DNA of 30,825 nt. Origin: a virus. Under the pieces are notes generated by a model. That model ran no database searches. It was not told the DNA's origin and saw only the letters and a list, made by a program, of their open reading frames with translations. This document shows positions 7,585-16,488 of this stretch, one piece after another (the stretch's first letter is position 1; the number at the start of each line of letters is the position of its first letter). The position numbers and the translations under genes are program-made. The stretch lies in the IMG/VR virus record IMGVR_UViG_3300042326_000224, positions 1-30,825 of that record. The stretch is one strand, 5' to 3'.

Positions 7585-10302
7585 TCATGGAGTGTAGTAG
7601 CGGCCCCAGTCAGGGGTTCCCTTGGCCTTCTTCAGGGAGGCCCCGAACTGCGTGACTTCCTTCTCGGTCATCACGATGTCCTGCGGGCGGTAGACGCGGC
7701 GATCACCGGGCACCGATTCCCCGTTGGAAAGACGTGCGGCCATGACTGGGGTTCCGTCCGGGTCTTCGCTGACGACGACCAGGGTAGCGTCTCTGCCAGG
7801 GAACTTGGATTCCAGCCAGGTCTCCATAAAGATCTTGGCGCTGACGGGATCCATGTTTGCCTGGGGCAGGCCACGGACGGGAATCAGCGACCCACGGACC
7901 ACCGCGTAATCCTCGGTCAGTTTGTCGTTGGCCGTCTCCACCGCCTTGTCGTGATCCTTGGTCTGCTCCAGGGCATCCATGTAGTTCCTGCGGAACTCGG
8001 CCATGAAGAAAGGGGTGGAATCCGACTGGGTGATGTTCTTCTCCGCAAACGACAGGGCCGTGGACTGCAGGGTTTCCATGTCCGAACCACCACCAGACAT
8101 GTTCATCCACGCCAGGGGAGACAGCATGGCTTCGGGGGTGATCCGTTCCCGCTGGCCGAAGAACTTGCGCTGAGACAGGTCCCGGGCGATTTCCTTGGGA
8201 GAGACACCGCTGCGGTACTGGTTGAGCGCCCACCGGACTTCGCTGTCCAGGGCCTTTCCTGCATCCCCCGTGGGCATCAGGGTGGAGATGTCGATGCCGT
8301 TTCGCTGGGCCGTGGCATAGGCCTGCAGCAGGTCGTCAAAGGCAGCCAGGCTGGCATCACTGGTCTCCACGTTCTCGGGAGTCAGCAGGTTCCGCATGGC
8401 GTCCACCGTCTGGGCAGCCATGAGACGGGATCCGTAGGCAGCCCCAAGGGACATCTCGGCAACCATCAGGCGCTGACGAGTGGCAGCCCTGGCCTGGTTC
8501 TCCTGCTCGTTCTCGGAGGGACGCAGATCGGTGCTTTCTCGCAGACGGCGCAGGCCTTCGGCCCGCTTCTGAACCTCCAGGTCATAGACCTTGCGGGCCT
8601 CGGGCGAAGTCGTCACGACACCCTGGGCCATCAGGAGGGAATCGATACGTGCCTTGGCTTCCGCAAAGGGAGGAATCTCGCTGCTCTGGCCTGCGACGAA
8701 CTGCTGGACTGCAGGACCAAGCACGGCATCGTTGGCCTGGTCCACGCTCTGCTGCATCGACACAAGCCGGGCAACCTTGCGCTTGTCCTCGTAGGCCTTC
8801 AGGCTCTCGTCCAGGTAGTTCCGAATGGTGATCTTGCGGGCCTCTGGGATCCCCTCCATCTGGGCTTCCAAGACCTGCCGGGCTGCGCCTGCGTACTCCT
8901 CCTCGGACAGTCCTGCGAGATCAGCGGGAGGATTCGTGGCCAGGTTTGTGGCAGACACCAGGATCTGCTCGTTCTTTGCTTCCTCAACCTGGGCCTTGTG
9001 CTGCTTGACCATCCCGTCGATGTTGCTCTCGGCAGCCTGGACGTACCGGAAGGCCTCAGTCTCGGAGAACCCCAGTTGCTTGGTCAGGGTCTTCAGTTGA
9101 GCCTTGGAGTCCGCAGCCCACTGGTCAGGGTCTTCCTGGAGGGTCAGGTCGGTGGAGATCACTCGGCCCAGGCCCTTGAACCAGGCATCCTGGGTGGCCT
9201 CGGCGTCCTCTCGCTGGCGCTTCGTTGATTCCTCGCTCCAGCGGGACAGCGCGTGGCTCATCTTGGACCGCTGCTCACCGACCGACAGGCCCTGCCACAC
9301 GGGGTTGTCCCGCACGGCCTGGATCACGTCCTGCCGAGTCATGTTCCGGTTGACCCACGCGGGTGCGGAGTTCTCGACATAGTCCAGCCACTGGTTGTCC
9401 TTGTCGCTGGTGATCTTCTGTCGGTTCTCCTCGATGGCCGCTCGGGCAGACTCGTAGGCAGCCTTGGCGTACTTGGTGTCCTTCAGCAGGCCAGTGCCCG
9501 ACTTCATCGAGTTCCAGAAGACCTCCATCTGATCCAGTTGGTCGGTCTGCTTCATCACCGCGATCATGTTGTCCACGACCGCCTGGTTGACCCGTGACTG
9601 GCTCAGGCCCATGCGTCCGGCTTCGACAATCGAGTTCTCGAAGACTTCCATGGACTGGGCGCGGACTTTCGGGTCCATCGACCGGGCATCCTGCACCAGT
9701 TGCGCCACCGAGGCTCCGATGCCGACCGCGACCTTCTCCTCCGCTGCCTGGACAACCCGTTCCTCATGCTTCAGGGACATGGAAGCCACGAAGGGGTTGA
9801 ACGACTCGAAGAACGCCCGGCTCATGTACGGGGAATCCTTGAGGGTCGTCCCCACGTTCTGTGCATACTGGGAGGCCAGTGCATTGAACGAGTCGGCATT
9901 GTCGAAGAACTTCGGGTCTTCCGCTGCCCGCTTCTCGTAGGTCTGCATGAAGTGAGCCCGGGCCTTCATGCCCTCCATGGCACCACTTCCCTGCTGGGCC
10001 CCGATGGCAAGCCATGGGTTCTCCGAGGGCTTGATCTGTCCCGACTCCACCAGTTGCTGGTAGGTCTGCTGGCTTTGGTTCACCAGATCCAGGCCACGCC
10101 GCAGTTCCTCTTCGTTCGACTGTGCCTTCAGTCCTCCCGCAAACTTGGCGGCAGTCAGCGACAGGTCCTTGAAGGCTTCGCTGAACTGCAGGGCCAGATT
10201 GACGGTCTGCTGGTCATACAGTTCCGCCGCAGCGGCCATGGGGGCCACATACGTGCTGACCGGGGCTGCGGTTACACCGAGAGAGGGACGCTGCTTTGCC
10301 AT
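7585..10302 (-). CDS. Internal virion/ejection protein, gp15-like
   Basis: A 905-residue, mostly helical, Gln/Glu/Ala-rich protein with no signal peptide. It lies between the gp14-like and gp16-like genes, the same order as T7 genes 14-15-16, whose products form the inner core and then the ejected periplasmic tunnel. T7 gp15 is 747 residues, so this one is longer. The N-terminus (MAKQRPSLGVTAAP, then ALQFSEAFKDLSLTAAKF) is typical of podovirus gp15-like proteins. The ATG at 10302 overlaps nothing and is reached by TAACCAATGG after the gp14-like stop, with no clear ribosome site, so translation may be coupled. Function rests on gene order plus general character, not on a catalytic motif. Confidence 0.83.
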   Translation of the reverse strand: MAKQRPSLGVTAAPVSTYVAPMAAAAELYDQQTVNLALQFSEAFKDLSLTAAKFAGGLKAQSNEEELRRGLDLVNQSQQTYQQLVESGQIKPSENPWLAIGAQQGSGAMEGMKARAHFMQTYEKRAAEDPKFFDNADSFNALASQYAQNVGTTLKDSPYMSRAFFESFNPFVASMSLKHEERVVQAAEEKVAVGIGASVAQLVQDARSMDPKVRAQSMEVFENSIVEAGRMGLSQSRVNQAVVDNMIAVMKQTDQLDQMEVFWNSMKSGTGLLKDTKYAKAAYESARAAIEENRQKITSDKDNQWLDYVENSAPAWVNRNMTRQDVIQAVRDNPVWQGLSVGEQRSKMSHALSRWSEESTKRQREDAEATQDAWFKGLGRVISTDLTLQEDPDQWAADSKAQLKTLTKQLGFSETEAFRYVQAAESNIDGMVKQHKAQVEEAKNEQILVSATNLATNPPADLAGLSEEEYAGAARQVLEAQMEGIPEARKITIRNYLDESLKAYEDKRKVARLVSMQQSVDQANDAVLGPAVQQFVAGQSSEIPPFAEAKARIDSLLMAQGVVTTSPEARKVYDLEVQKRAEGLRRLRESTDLRPSENEQENQARAATRQRLMVAEMSLGAAYGSRLMAAQTVDAMRNLLTPENVETSDASLAAFDDLLQAYATAQRNGIDISTLMPTGDAGKALDSEVRWALNQYRSGVSPKEIARDLSQRKFFGQRERITPEAMLSPLAWMNMSGGGSDMETLQSTALSFAEKNITQSDSTPFFMAEFRRNYMDALEQTKDHDKAVETANDKLTEDYAVVRGSLIPVRGLPQANMDPVSAKIFMETWLESKFPGRDATLVVVSEDPDGTPVMAARLSNGESVPGDRRVYRPQDIVMTEKEVTQFGASLKKAKGTPDWGRYYTP

Positions 10303-10305
10303 TGG

Positions 10306-10995
10306 TTATGCCGGGGCGTTCGAGAGCAGGAACGGAGCCATGGGGGTGCCGCCTGCGGGGGGATTTGCCTGGAGGAAGAAGGGAGTTCCAGCGGTCGTCA
10401 GGTTGGAGCCAGCGCCGATGTCGGTGGGAGCCTGGAACGACCCGAGCATCGAGTACGCGCTCAGGCCCGTGGAGACGCCGTTCATCAGCGAGGCCCAGGG
10501 GCTGACCGTGGCAGCCGGAGGCAGCGGCGGGGGATACCCGTTGTTGATCGCCGACTGGCCACGGGCATAGATCGCCTGCGCCTCGATGTTCGACTGGTAG
10601 CGGGAGTTGCGGATGTTCCGCATGGCCGTGGACTCGAACTCTGCGATGTCTCGCTCGAACTGCATGTGCAGCATGTCCACCGTGGCACCCTCGACGCCTG
10701 CTGCAGCCTGCTGGGTACGGGCCGTTGCCGATGCCTCCCGGATGTTGCGACTGATGTTCTGCAGTTCGTTGGAGGTTGCTGCAGCCTGCTCGATGTCACG
10801 CTGGGCCAACTGGTCGATCTGCAGGCCGATGTCCCGGATCGCCGCTGCAGCGTTCTCCTCGTATTGCTTGTTCTGGGCAATTCCGAGGCGGCGGCGATAA
10901 CTGTTCTGTTCGTTCGCAGCCGCAGCCTGGGAACCAAGGTTCGCTGCGGTGCTGGCTACACCAATGCCGATGGCTGCTTCAACGACTCCGCACAT
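10306..10995 (-). CDS. Internal virion protein, gp14-like
   Basis: A 229-residue protein with a hydrophobic, alanine/glycine-rich N-terminus (MCGVVEAAIGIGVASTAANL) followed by a long polar helix rich in Ala, Gln and Asn (about residues 25-150), then a proline/glycine-rich end. This is the common pattern of podovirus gp14-like proteins, which leave the virion first and are thought to form the outer-membrane pore. Size is close to T7 gp14 (196 residues). It overlaps the end of the gp13-like gene by 17 bp and is followed after 3 bp by the gp15-like gene, so the three are one translation unit. Confidence 0.83.
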   Translation of the reverse strand: MCGVVEAAIGIGVASTAANLGSQAAAANEQNSYRRRLGIAQNKQYEENAAAAIRDIGLQIDQLAQRDIEQAAATSNELQNISRNIREASATARTQQAAAGVEGATVDMLHMQFERDIAEFESTAMRNIRNSRYQSNIEAQAIYARGQSAINNGYPPPLPPAATVSPWASLMNGVSTGLSAYSMLGSFQAPTDIGAGSNLTTAGTPFFLQANPPAGGTPMAPFLLSNAPA

Positions 10996-11452
10996 GGTTG
11001 ATTCTCACAAACTCGATGAAGGGAAGTTTCTGATGACCGTATTCGGGAATTATCCGAACGAACTTGAACCCGAGCCACTGTAACCACTCAATGTGGATTT
11101 TGTTTCTTTCGTCAACGCAGTTGAACAGCAGTGAGCATCGGTCCTGCATGTAATCGACCCATTGACGGGACTGCCTCAAGAATGACCACTTGTGGTCCAG
11201 GAGATGAGTGGAGGCCAGCATCCAGACCGCTCCACAAGGCTCGGTGCGTGACTTGACGTACCCAAACATGCCCAGCCTGAGGCCTTCGGGAGACACCAAA
11301 GTGAAGCACTCCGTGGAATGCAGGTATCCCTTGGTCAGGGCCCTCTGGGGGGTATCGCCGGATCCTGCGTAGACCTCGGAGATGTCCTCCGGGCGCATGG
11401 TCTTGGCGACCTCGGAGATGTCGGGAACGATGGAGGGACGAACGGTAATCAC
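10979..11452 (-). CDS. gp13-like protein with GNAT-like fold
   Basis: A 157-residue protein in the T7 gene 13 position, between tail tubular protein B and the gp14-like gene. T7 gp13 is needed for virion assembly and looks like a GNAT acetyltransferase relative. Here the beginning (ITVRPSIVPDISEVAKTM), a middle strand (LGMFGYVKS) and the late IEWLQWLGFKFVRIIPEYG segment match the order of GNAT strands and helices; an acetyl-CoA loop is not obvious, so activity should not be assumed. The start is GTG 11452, overlapping the gp12-like stop as GTGA. The 3' half (about 11000-11160) is visibly poorer in GC (45-50% by count of two 60-base lines) than its neighbours. Confidence 0.78.
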   Translation of the reverse strand: MITVRPSIVPDISEVAKTMRPEDISEVYAGSGDTPQRALTKGYLHSTECFTLVSPEGLRLGMFGYVKSRTEPCGAVWMLASTHLLDHKWSFLRQSRQWVDYMQDRCSLLFNCVDERNKIHIEWLQWLGFKFVRIIPEYGHQKLPFIEFVRINHVRSR

Positions 11453-14244
11453 GACCCGTAGCGTATCGCCCGGTCGTCGTAGGTGCCCTCGAACTCCCCG
11501 TTCAGGATCTTCGATGGGAACGGTGAATCGTTCAGCACCTTGATCGTGACGTTGTCGTTGCGGGAGTAGATGGGCACACGGAAGGACCCGGACTGGATGT
11601 TGGGCGTGTCCATGGTGCTGGAACCCAGGATTTCCCCGGTGAAGGGGTACTCATAGGTGTCCTCGTTCTTGATCTGGACCGTGACCCGGAAGTAGCCCGA
11701 GTCCGCGTACTGCAGGCTGAGGTACCGGAGTTGGTAGCGCCCGTTCAGCAGGGCTGCGGTCCCACGTCCGGCTGCACCCTTCAGGTAGGGAGTGGAGAAC
11801 TCGTACAGGGTCGTGTAGGCGGTCCCGATCCAGACGGGGGTGCTGCTGTAGTCCCCGATCACGGAGACCGTCCCGGCAGCCTGGGTGGAGATGTTGAAGG
11901 CCGTGCCTCCACCGTTGTTCAGGATCAGGCCGTTGGCCGTGACTACCTGGGTCTTGCCTGCCACGTAGGACATGGGCTTGGCCAGGGTGAACGTGGTCAG
12001 GCCCGTGGCGCTGCTGTAGGTTCCCTGCCCGGCGGGGTAGTACTTGCGCTGGTCCAGGCAGGTCACCCAGGACTTCCCGGTGGTGGCCACGTCATTGATG
12101 CCCACCCCCATGCGGATCTTCTCGATGGTCAGGTAACTGGTCGAGACATCCCGGGTGCGCTTCAGGACCACGTACAGGTCAGACTCCACAAACCCGGCCC
12201 AGACGGCCTTGGCGTGTGCATAGGTCTGGGCGTTGGAGTCCTGGAAGGTGAACCGGAACCATGCCGACTGGATCCGCTCGTTCCCGGAGTTGAAGTAGCG
12301 ATAGCAGTACAGTTCCCCGTTGGAGACCACTGCAGCCAGGTTGTCGTGGGTGGTGGCCGTCAGATGGGTGGGATTGCCGGGGATGTACCGGGAGACCGAG
12401 GTGGTCAGGTCGTTGGCCAGGTAGGAGCCGTCCAGGGCAGGCTGGGGCACCATCTCCCGCAGGCCCGTGAATCCGCCGTTGGCGAAGGTGAAGAAGATGG
12501 CGTTGGCCGAGGGGATCGGCTTGACCGTGGATGCCTGGGAGTCGAACTCGGCGACCGGGATGATTGCCACCTGGCGGGGGCTCAGGATCTCCCCTCCACG
12601 CAGGACCATCTGGCTGGTCGGGGTGAACAGGATCAGGTCCCGGTTGAACGGGATGGCCGCGACGATCTTTCCCACCCTGGGGCTGGACGAAGCAACGTCA
12701 ATCGGGTTGGAGTCCAGGATGTCCAGGGTGGTTGTTCGGAAGAAGTTGAAGAACTCCGAGGTCTCGCTGAAGACGATGTTCTCGCCCGACAGGAACCCGA
12801 GTCGGTTCTGGTGGAACACCATGTCCTGGATGGGAATGCCCACGAAGGAGGGCAGGGGATTGGTCAGGTCATCTCCAACCAGGCGGTCGGTCCACTTGTA
12901 GGCGTTGTAGTTCGCTCCCCCAGGAACGTTGGAGGCCGGGGTCGTTCCATCAGCCCGCTTCAGCATGAACGACAGGTCGGACTGCCGGATCAGGATCAGG
13001 GGCATCTCGCTGGAGTTCAGCGTGGTCTTGACCCCAGGAGCCGCACATTCCTCCCAGATGCCCCGGGAGAAGGTGCCGTTGTCGGCCTTGAACTTGACCC
13101 AGTAGTCGTCATACTCGGATTCAGGGGCACCGACGACCTTCACCATGTAGCCGTGGGGCGCAGTCGGGGGCAGGTCCTCGAATCGCTGGACCTCGTCCCG
13201 GATGTAGACCATTCCCTCGCCTGCAAAGTCATCCTCGACAACCACGGTGAAATCTGCGGTGGTGGACTTCAGGTAGATGACGCTGTCCTCGTAGGTGGTT
13301 GCCACATAGGGGCTGGTGGCGACGATGCCTCCCACGGGACCGATGTAACTGCTGGTGCTACCCTCGAACAGCGACCGGGCAACGTGGTCCGTGCCGATCT
13401 CGCCCGTGGTGGTTGAGTCAATCGTGACCTCGAAGTTGTTGACGTTGCCGATGGTGGCCGGAGCCGCCCTCCACTTGGAAGCGGTGATCTGCTCCGAGTC
13501 CCATCCTGCGCCATCCGAAGTGATCTGAACCTTGGTGACCTTGCCGCCGGACACGGTGATAGTGGCAATCGGGTTGGTCTGGGCGTAGGTCCCGCTCACG
13601 TAGATCAGGGGGACATTGGAGTAGACGTTGTTTGTCCCCGTGCTTCCGGCATTGCTGATGACCACCGACCGGGAGATGTTGGTGAAGGTGCTGGTGACCG
13701 ACCCGTTGGTCAACTTGATGATGTGTTCCCGGTTGTAGTTGGTCTGCCGGATCCACACCAGGCCTGCACGGTTGTAGGTCGTGGGGTTGGGGGTGACCAC
13801 GGCATTCGTCATGGCCGGGATCTTGGTGGCATTGGACAGGAACGTCACGTCACCGATGGTCAGGGCCTTGCGCTGGCTCTTGGTGGCGGCACCCAGGGTA
13901 ACGGGACTTCCGCTCACGACATCCTGGTACAGGGTCTTTCGGTTCCCCGCCAGGTCGAAGATGTCCATGTCCCCGGCCTCGGTCACGCACAGCAGGTACT
14001 TCTCCGTCTCGTCCCGCTCAATCAGGTGGATGAAGACCGACTGATTGGTGTTGATGTGCCGGAGCGTCGAGCCGTTGGAGGTGACCGCAGTGACCATCTC
14101 CGTGGGTGGGCGCTTGGTCAGGCCTTCCACGGGAGACGGGACTGCATTGTCGATGGCCTCAGCCTCGTTGGCCGCACGAATGGCCGCAGGCTGCTGGCTA
14201 ACGCCACCGATCAGGTTCTGGAGCGGGGAGGTCAGGAGAGGCAT
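11449..14244 (-). CDS. Tail tubular protein B (nozzle), gp12-like
   Basis: A 931-residue protein, beta-rich, directly after the gp11-like gene as in T7. T7 gp12 (794 residues) forms the hexameric nozzle at the tip of the short tail. The N-terminus is diagnostic for this family: SPLQNLIGGVSQQPAAIR followed by AEAIDNAVPSPVEGLTKRPPTE. The middle has the family's NRLGFLSGENIVFSET pattern, and FDSQAS/FTFANGGFTGLREM. The start ATG overlaps the gp11-like stop at 14244. The product is longer than T7 gp12 by about 140 residues, mostly in the C-terminal two thirds. Confidence 0.93.
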   Translation of the reverse strand: MPLLTSPLQNLIGGVSQQPAAIRAANEAEAIDNAVPSPVEGLTKRPPTEMVTAVTSNGSTLRHINTNQSVFIHLIERDETEKYLLCVTEAGDMDIFDLAGNRKTLYQDVVSGSPVTLGAATKSQRKALTIGDVTFLSNATKIPAMTNAVVTPNPTTYNRAGLVWIRQTNYNREHIIKLTNGSVTSTFTNISRSVVISNAGSTGTNNVYSNVPLIYVSGTYAQTNPIATITVSGGKVTKVQITSDGAGWDSEQITASKWRAAPATIGNVNNFEVTIDSTTTGEIGTDHVARSLFEGSTSSYIGPVGGIVATSPYVATTYEDSVIYLKSTTADFTVVVEDDFAGEGMVYIRDEVQRFEDLPPTAPHGYMVKVVGAPESEYDDYWVKFKADNGTFSRGIWEECAAPGVKTTLNSSEMPLILIRQSDLSFMLKRADGTTPASNVPGGANYNAYKWTDRLVGDDLTNPLPSFVGIPIQDMVFHQNRLGFLSGENIVFSETSEFFNFFRTTTLDILDSNPIDVASSSPRVGKIVAAIPFNRDLILFTPTSQMVLRGGEILSPRQVAIIPVAEFDSQASTVKPIPSANAIFFTFANGGFTGLREMVPQPALDGSYLANDLTTSVSRYIPGNPTHLTATTHDNLAAVVSNGELYCYRYFNSGNERIQSAWFRFTFQDSNAQTYAHAKAVWAGFVESDLYVVLKRTRDVSTSYLTIEKIRMGVGINDVATTGKSWVTCLDQRKYYPAGQGTYSSATGLTTFTLAKPMSYVAGKTQVVTANGLILNNGGGTAFNISTQAAGTVSVIGDYSSTPVWIGTAYTTLYEFSTPYLKGAAGRGTAALLNGRYQLRYLSLQYADSGYFRVTVQIKNEDTYEYPFTGEILGSSTMDTPNIQSGSFRVPIYSRNDNVTIKVLNDSPFPSKILNGEFEGTYDDRAIRYGS

Positions 14245-14840
14245 CAGTAGACCCGGTAGGAGCCCTGGCGCAGGAAGGTCCGGTACACGTCAGGAGAATC
14301 GAAGATCGTGTAGTCCCCAACGTCATTCTCGAACTCGTTCATGGTGGCCAGGGCGGCGATCTCGTCCCTCAGGGTGAAGGCGTGATGCTTCTCCGAGCCG
14401 ACCATGCGGTCCTGGAAGACGCGGGCAGACCGAATGGTGATGTACCGCTTGGCCGACTCCGGCATCTGGTCGAAGTCCATCAGGTAGATCTGGGTCACGC
14501 TGATGGGACCCGAGAACACGTAGGAGTTCGTCTTGCGGTTGTACAGGCGGTTCCCACGGACGACGATGTCGTACTCGTATTCCTCCCGGGGCATGTCCAC
14601 GCGGACCACGGTGTCCGGCACGTAGATGAACCCGGTGTTGCTGTCGGGAACCAGGGAAACCTTCTCGTCGGTGTTGAACTGCCAGCCGTAGGTCAGGACC
14701 TCTCGGCTGATCTCGTCCAGGATGTTCTGGGCAATCAGGGCATCGGCCCGTTGTGCCGCCAGCGAGTTGATCGGAGGTTCTCCCACCGTGGACAGCATGG
14801 TGTTGATCGCCTGGATCTTCGTGGTCTTTGACAGAGGCAT
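14244..14840 (-). CDS. Tail tubular protein A (adaptor), gp11-like
   Basis: A 198-residue protein, almost the same length as T7 gp11 (196), which joins the portal to the nozzle in the short tail. The N-terminal helix carries the family pattern AINTMLSTVGEPPINSLA, followed by LDEISREVLTYGWQFNTDE, and a late ITIRSARVFQDRMVGS helix. It is the first gene after the capsid terminator, so its transcription depends on read-through or on a promoter not recognised here. Start ATG 14840 sits behind GAGGTTCCCCC, a GAGG ribosome site. Confidence 0.95.
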   Translation of the reverse strand: MPLSKTTKIQAINTMLSTVGEPPINSLAAQRADALIAQNILDEISREVLTYGWQFNTDEKVSLVPDSNTGFIYVPDTVVRVDMPREEYEYDIVVRGNRLYNRKTNSYVFSGPISVTQIYLMDFDQMPESAKRYITIRSARVFQDRMVGSEKHHAFTLRDEIAALATMNEFENDVGDYTIFDSPDVYRTFLRQGSYRVY

Positions 14841-14850
14841 GGGGGAACCT

Positions 14851-14896
14851 CAAAGAAAAGAGGGGGTGGAACCCAACTAAGGGAACCACCCCCTCT
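14851..14896 (-). terminator. Intrinsic terminator after the capsid gene
   Basis: On the minus strand an 11-bp GC-rich stem (AGAGGGGGTGG pairing with CCACCCCCTCT, bases 14886-14896 and 14859-14869) is extended by an inner GGG/CCC pairing around a TTAGTT loop. It is followed by TTTTCTTT. It lies 25 bp after the capsid stop and before the gp11-like gene, the same place as the T-phi terminator of T7, which lets capsid protein be made in excess over tail proteins. Confidence 0.92.
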
Positions 14897-14921
14897 CTCA
14901 ACTCAGGGGTGAACCTGCGGC

Positions 14922-16022
14922 TCAGACGGAAGCCGAGGTCAGTTCAAAGCAGCACTCCTCGCGGAGGACGTTGTGACCCATGGCGTACTTGGCAAGCATG
15001 AGGGTGCCAAGACGGTCCATCTGGTACTCCGACTCCACGGCCAGGTCGAGCAACTTCACCGTGGCAAGAGCCTCACGCTGGAAGGCGATGCCCTTGTTGG
15101 TGGTGTAGTTGAGACCCGAGTAACCAGCGCCCGAGGTGCCCGAGACATCGTTCTTGACGCCATCAGCACCGTGCAGTGCATCCTGGGTCGAGGACTCGTT
15201 CGCGGTCGGGAGGTGGTTGCTCTTCAGGATCTGGATGCCAGCAACGCGCATGATCATGCCCGAGGCGGTCGAACCGTTGCCCTCGTTGCCGTAATCGCGG
15301 TTGATGGCCTCGGTGCCCTCGTTCACCAGCGCGTAGTACACCGAGGGGGGAACCACGGCATAACGATCCTCGCTGGGCACGTTGGCCTCGTCCATCTTCT
15401 GGGCAACCTTGAACAGGCCGTCGATGGCCGTGGCACCCGTCGAACCAAGGCCCTGCTGTGCGCCGAGGAAGGCTGCGTCCGAGCCACCGAAGCGATCAGT
15501 GGTCTTGCGGGCACCAGCGATCACGCTGCGGATCAGGTTCTTGTCGGCGGTGTAGGCCAGGGCCCGACCGATCTCCGTCGAGTAGATGGAACGCACGTCA
15601 TAGTGGTTCTTCATCTCATCGATGTCGGCCACGAACACGCTGCTGACGAGAACGTCATCGATGAAGACGACCTTCTCGTTGTGCTTGAAGCGGCTGAGGT
15701 ACTTCGAGGCAGGGCTGTTGCCCGAATCGAAGGAGGTCGTCGGCGAACCAGCGGAGGCGCTGGCGGCGAACAGGCTGGTGCCCGTGGCCTCGGCGAGGAC
15801 CGACTCACCCGGAACGTGGTAGCGAGCCGAGGCAACGCCCGTCACAGGGAACGTGGCAGACTTGCCGCTGGCGATGGTGCGGACGCGGTGGAGGGGCATC
15901 ATCACGTTGTACTTTTCAAACGTGGTGATGATTTCCCCGGAGAACACCTTGAGGAAGAGGGCATCGGCATCACCAGCCAGGTTGACCTGGCCGAGACGCG
16001 AGGGATTCACAAAGTCAGGCAT
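14922..16022 (-). CDS. Major capsid protein, gp10-like
   Basis: A 366-residue HK97-fold capsid protein of the T7 type. Family hallmarks in order: GDADALFLKVFSGEIITTFE (about residues 17-36), VRTIASGKSATFPVTG (about 47-62), YHVPGES, the VVFIDDVLVSS strand, and DEMKNHYDVRSIYSTEIGRAL (spanning about 134-154). T7 gp10A is 345 residues. A sequence of low complexity (residues about 85-105, SLFAASASAGSPTTSF) is inserted compared with T7. No sign of a slippery site or second frame that would make a longer 10B-like form was found before the TGA. It is preceded by the largest intergenic space of the window and followed by a strong terminator, as expected for the most abundant protein. Confidence 0.96.
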   Translation of the reverse strand: MPDFVNPSRLGQVNLAGDADALFLKVFSGEIITTFEKYNVMMPLHRVRTIASGKSATFPVTGVASARYHVPGESVLAEATGTSLFAASASAGSPTTSFDSGNSPASKYLSRFKHNEKVVFIDDVLVSSVFVADIDEMKNHYDVRSIYSTEIGRALAYTADKNLIRSVIAGARKTTDRFGGSDAAFLGAQQGLGSTGATAIDGLFKVAQKMDEANVPSEDRYAVVPPSVYYALVNEGTEAINRDYGNEGNGSTASGMIMRVAGIQILKSNHLPTANESSTQDALHGADGVKNDVSGTSGAGYSGLNYTTNKGIAFQREALATVKLLDLAVESEYQMDRLGTLMLAKYAMGHNVLREECCFELTSASV

Positions 16023-16178
16023 TGTTGTTTCCTAGAAAGAAAGCGTGTGTTGATTAGATGGATGAATGCCGCGCCGTGGTTGTCCCTCGCAAGGGGCCGA
16101 CATTGCAGACACCTCCCCGGCCCATCTCAAGCCTGGGGAAAGAATTGAACCCCCCGGATTTCTCCGAGAGGTTCTTGA
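16023..16178 (-). promoter_or_regulatory. Capsid leader, longest intergenic gap (156 bp)
   Basis: The longest non-coding stretch in the window, directly before the capsid start, is where a late phage promoter would be expected. Nearest the start the minus strand reads TTCTAGGAAACAACA before ATG: a ribosome site that also looks like one half of the TCTAG-N3-CTAGA dyad seen at four replication-block genes. No sigma-70 promoter and no convincing terminator were recognised. A few short imperfect GC hairpins occur around 16085-16150 without a following T run. A phage-polymerase promoter is likely but cannot be defined from a single copy. Confidence 0.35.
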
Positions 16179-16415
16179 TTACGGTTGAACCGGATCAGGT
16201 TCTGGTACATGAGCCGCCCACCATCCGGCAGGGATCTCAATACGGTTCACCGATTTTACCCGAGTACCGTCCTGCTGCACCACGAACACGTGGGCCTTGA
16301 CGGGTTCAGCCAACTGGACCGGGGTTCCTTGGGGCACCACGATCACGGTGGTCCCGCACCCGGCGGTGGAAGCGATCACGAATCCCGCCAGCAGTCGGAT
16401 CAGCATTCTTGGCAT
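16179..16415 (-). CDS. Small lipoprotein, possible outer-membrane spanin-like
   Basis: Start ATG 16415 is chosen because TCTAAGGAAACCT precedes it; an upstream in-frame start at 16442 has no such site. The 78-residue product begins MPRMLIRLLAGFVIAS and has a candidate lipid-attachment cysteine in STAGCG (Cys20), so it is probably exported and lipid-anchored. The mature part has the pattern VVPQGTPVQLAEPVKA and RIEIPAGWW followed by a proline-rich end, a recurrent form for small phage lipoproteins. The start lies inside the preceding 60-codon gene, in another frame, similar to the nested Rz/Rz1 spanin genes. The lipobox is imperfect (Thr at -3), and the lysis role is inferred. Confidence 0.65.
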   Translation of the reverse strand: MPRMLIRLLAGFVIASTAGCGTTVIVVPQGTPVQLAEPVKAHVFVVQQDGTRVKSVNRIEIPAGWWAAHVPEPDPVQP

Positions 16416-16488
16416 AGGTTTCCTTAGAAGCGATTCGTTCAAGAAACTTCAGGATTGCCGTTACCAACTGCTCGACCCAACCGATCAC
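16306..16488 (-). CDS. Short peptide with amphipathic N-terminal helix, overlapping the lipoprotein gene
   Basis: A 60-codon frame starting with GTG 16488, which overlaps the stop of the holin-like gene as GTGA, so it is probably translated by coupling. The first 20 residues (MIGWVEQLVTAILKFLERIA) form a hydrophobic/amphipathic helix; the rest is polar and basic, with ADPTAGGIRDRFHRR resembling the DPTD..FD..FRR ending of some small phage lysis-region proteins. More than half of it overlaps the lipoprotein frame. It could be a short inner-membrane partner of that lipoprotein, but at 60 residues it is shorter than known spanins and may simply be a small unknown. Coding status is uncertain. Confidence 0.45.
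   Translation of the reverse strand: MIGWVEQLVTAILKFLERIASKETYAKNADPTAGGIRDRFHRRVRDHRDRGAPRNPGPVG

Noticed and set aside
1983-9228. Long open frames on the plus strand, e.g. over 1983-3161, 3387-4979, 5316-7655 and 7333-9228
   Set aside because: They are antisense to clear T7-type virion genes, have repetitive His/Gly/Arg/Leu-rich compositions typical of shadow frames in GC-rich DNA, and lack ribosome sites or recognisable domains.
14900-14960. A programmed frameshift giving a longer capsid form, as T7 10B
   Set aside because: No slippery heptamer was seen before the stop, and the terminator follows only 25 bp later with no extended frame.
16085-16200. tRNA-like or tRNA 3'-end (attachment site) look of GGGTTCAATTC on the minus strand
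   Set aside because: The T arm would rest on several G-U pairs, no matching acceptor, D or anticodon arm is found upstream, and there is no integrase in the window.
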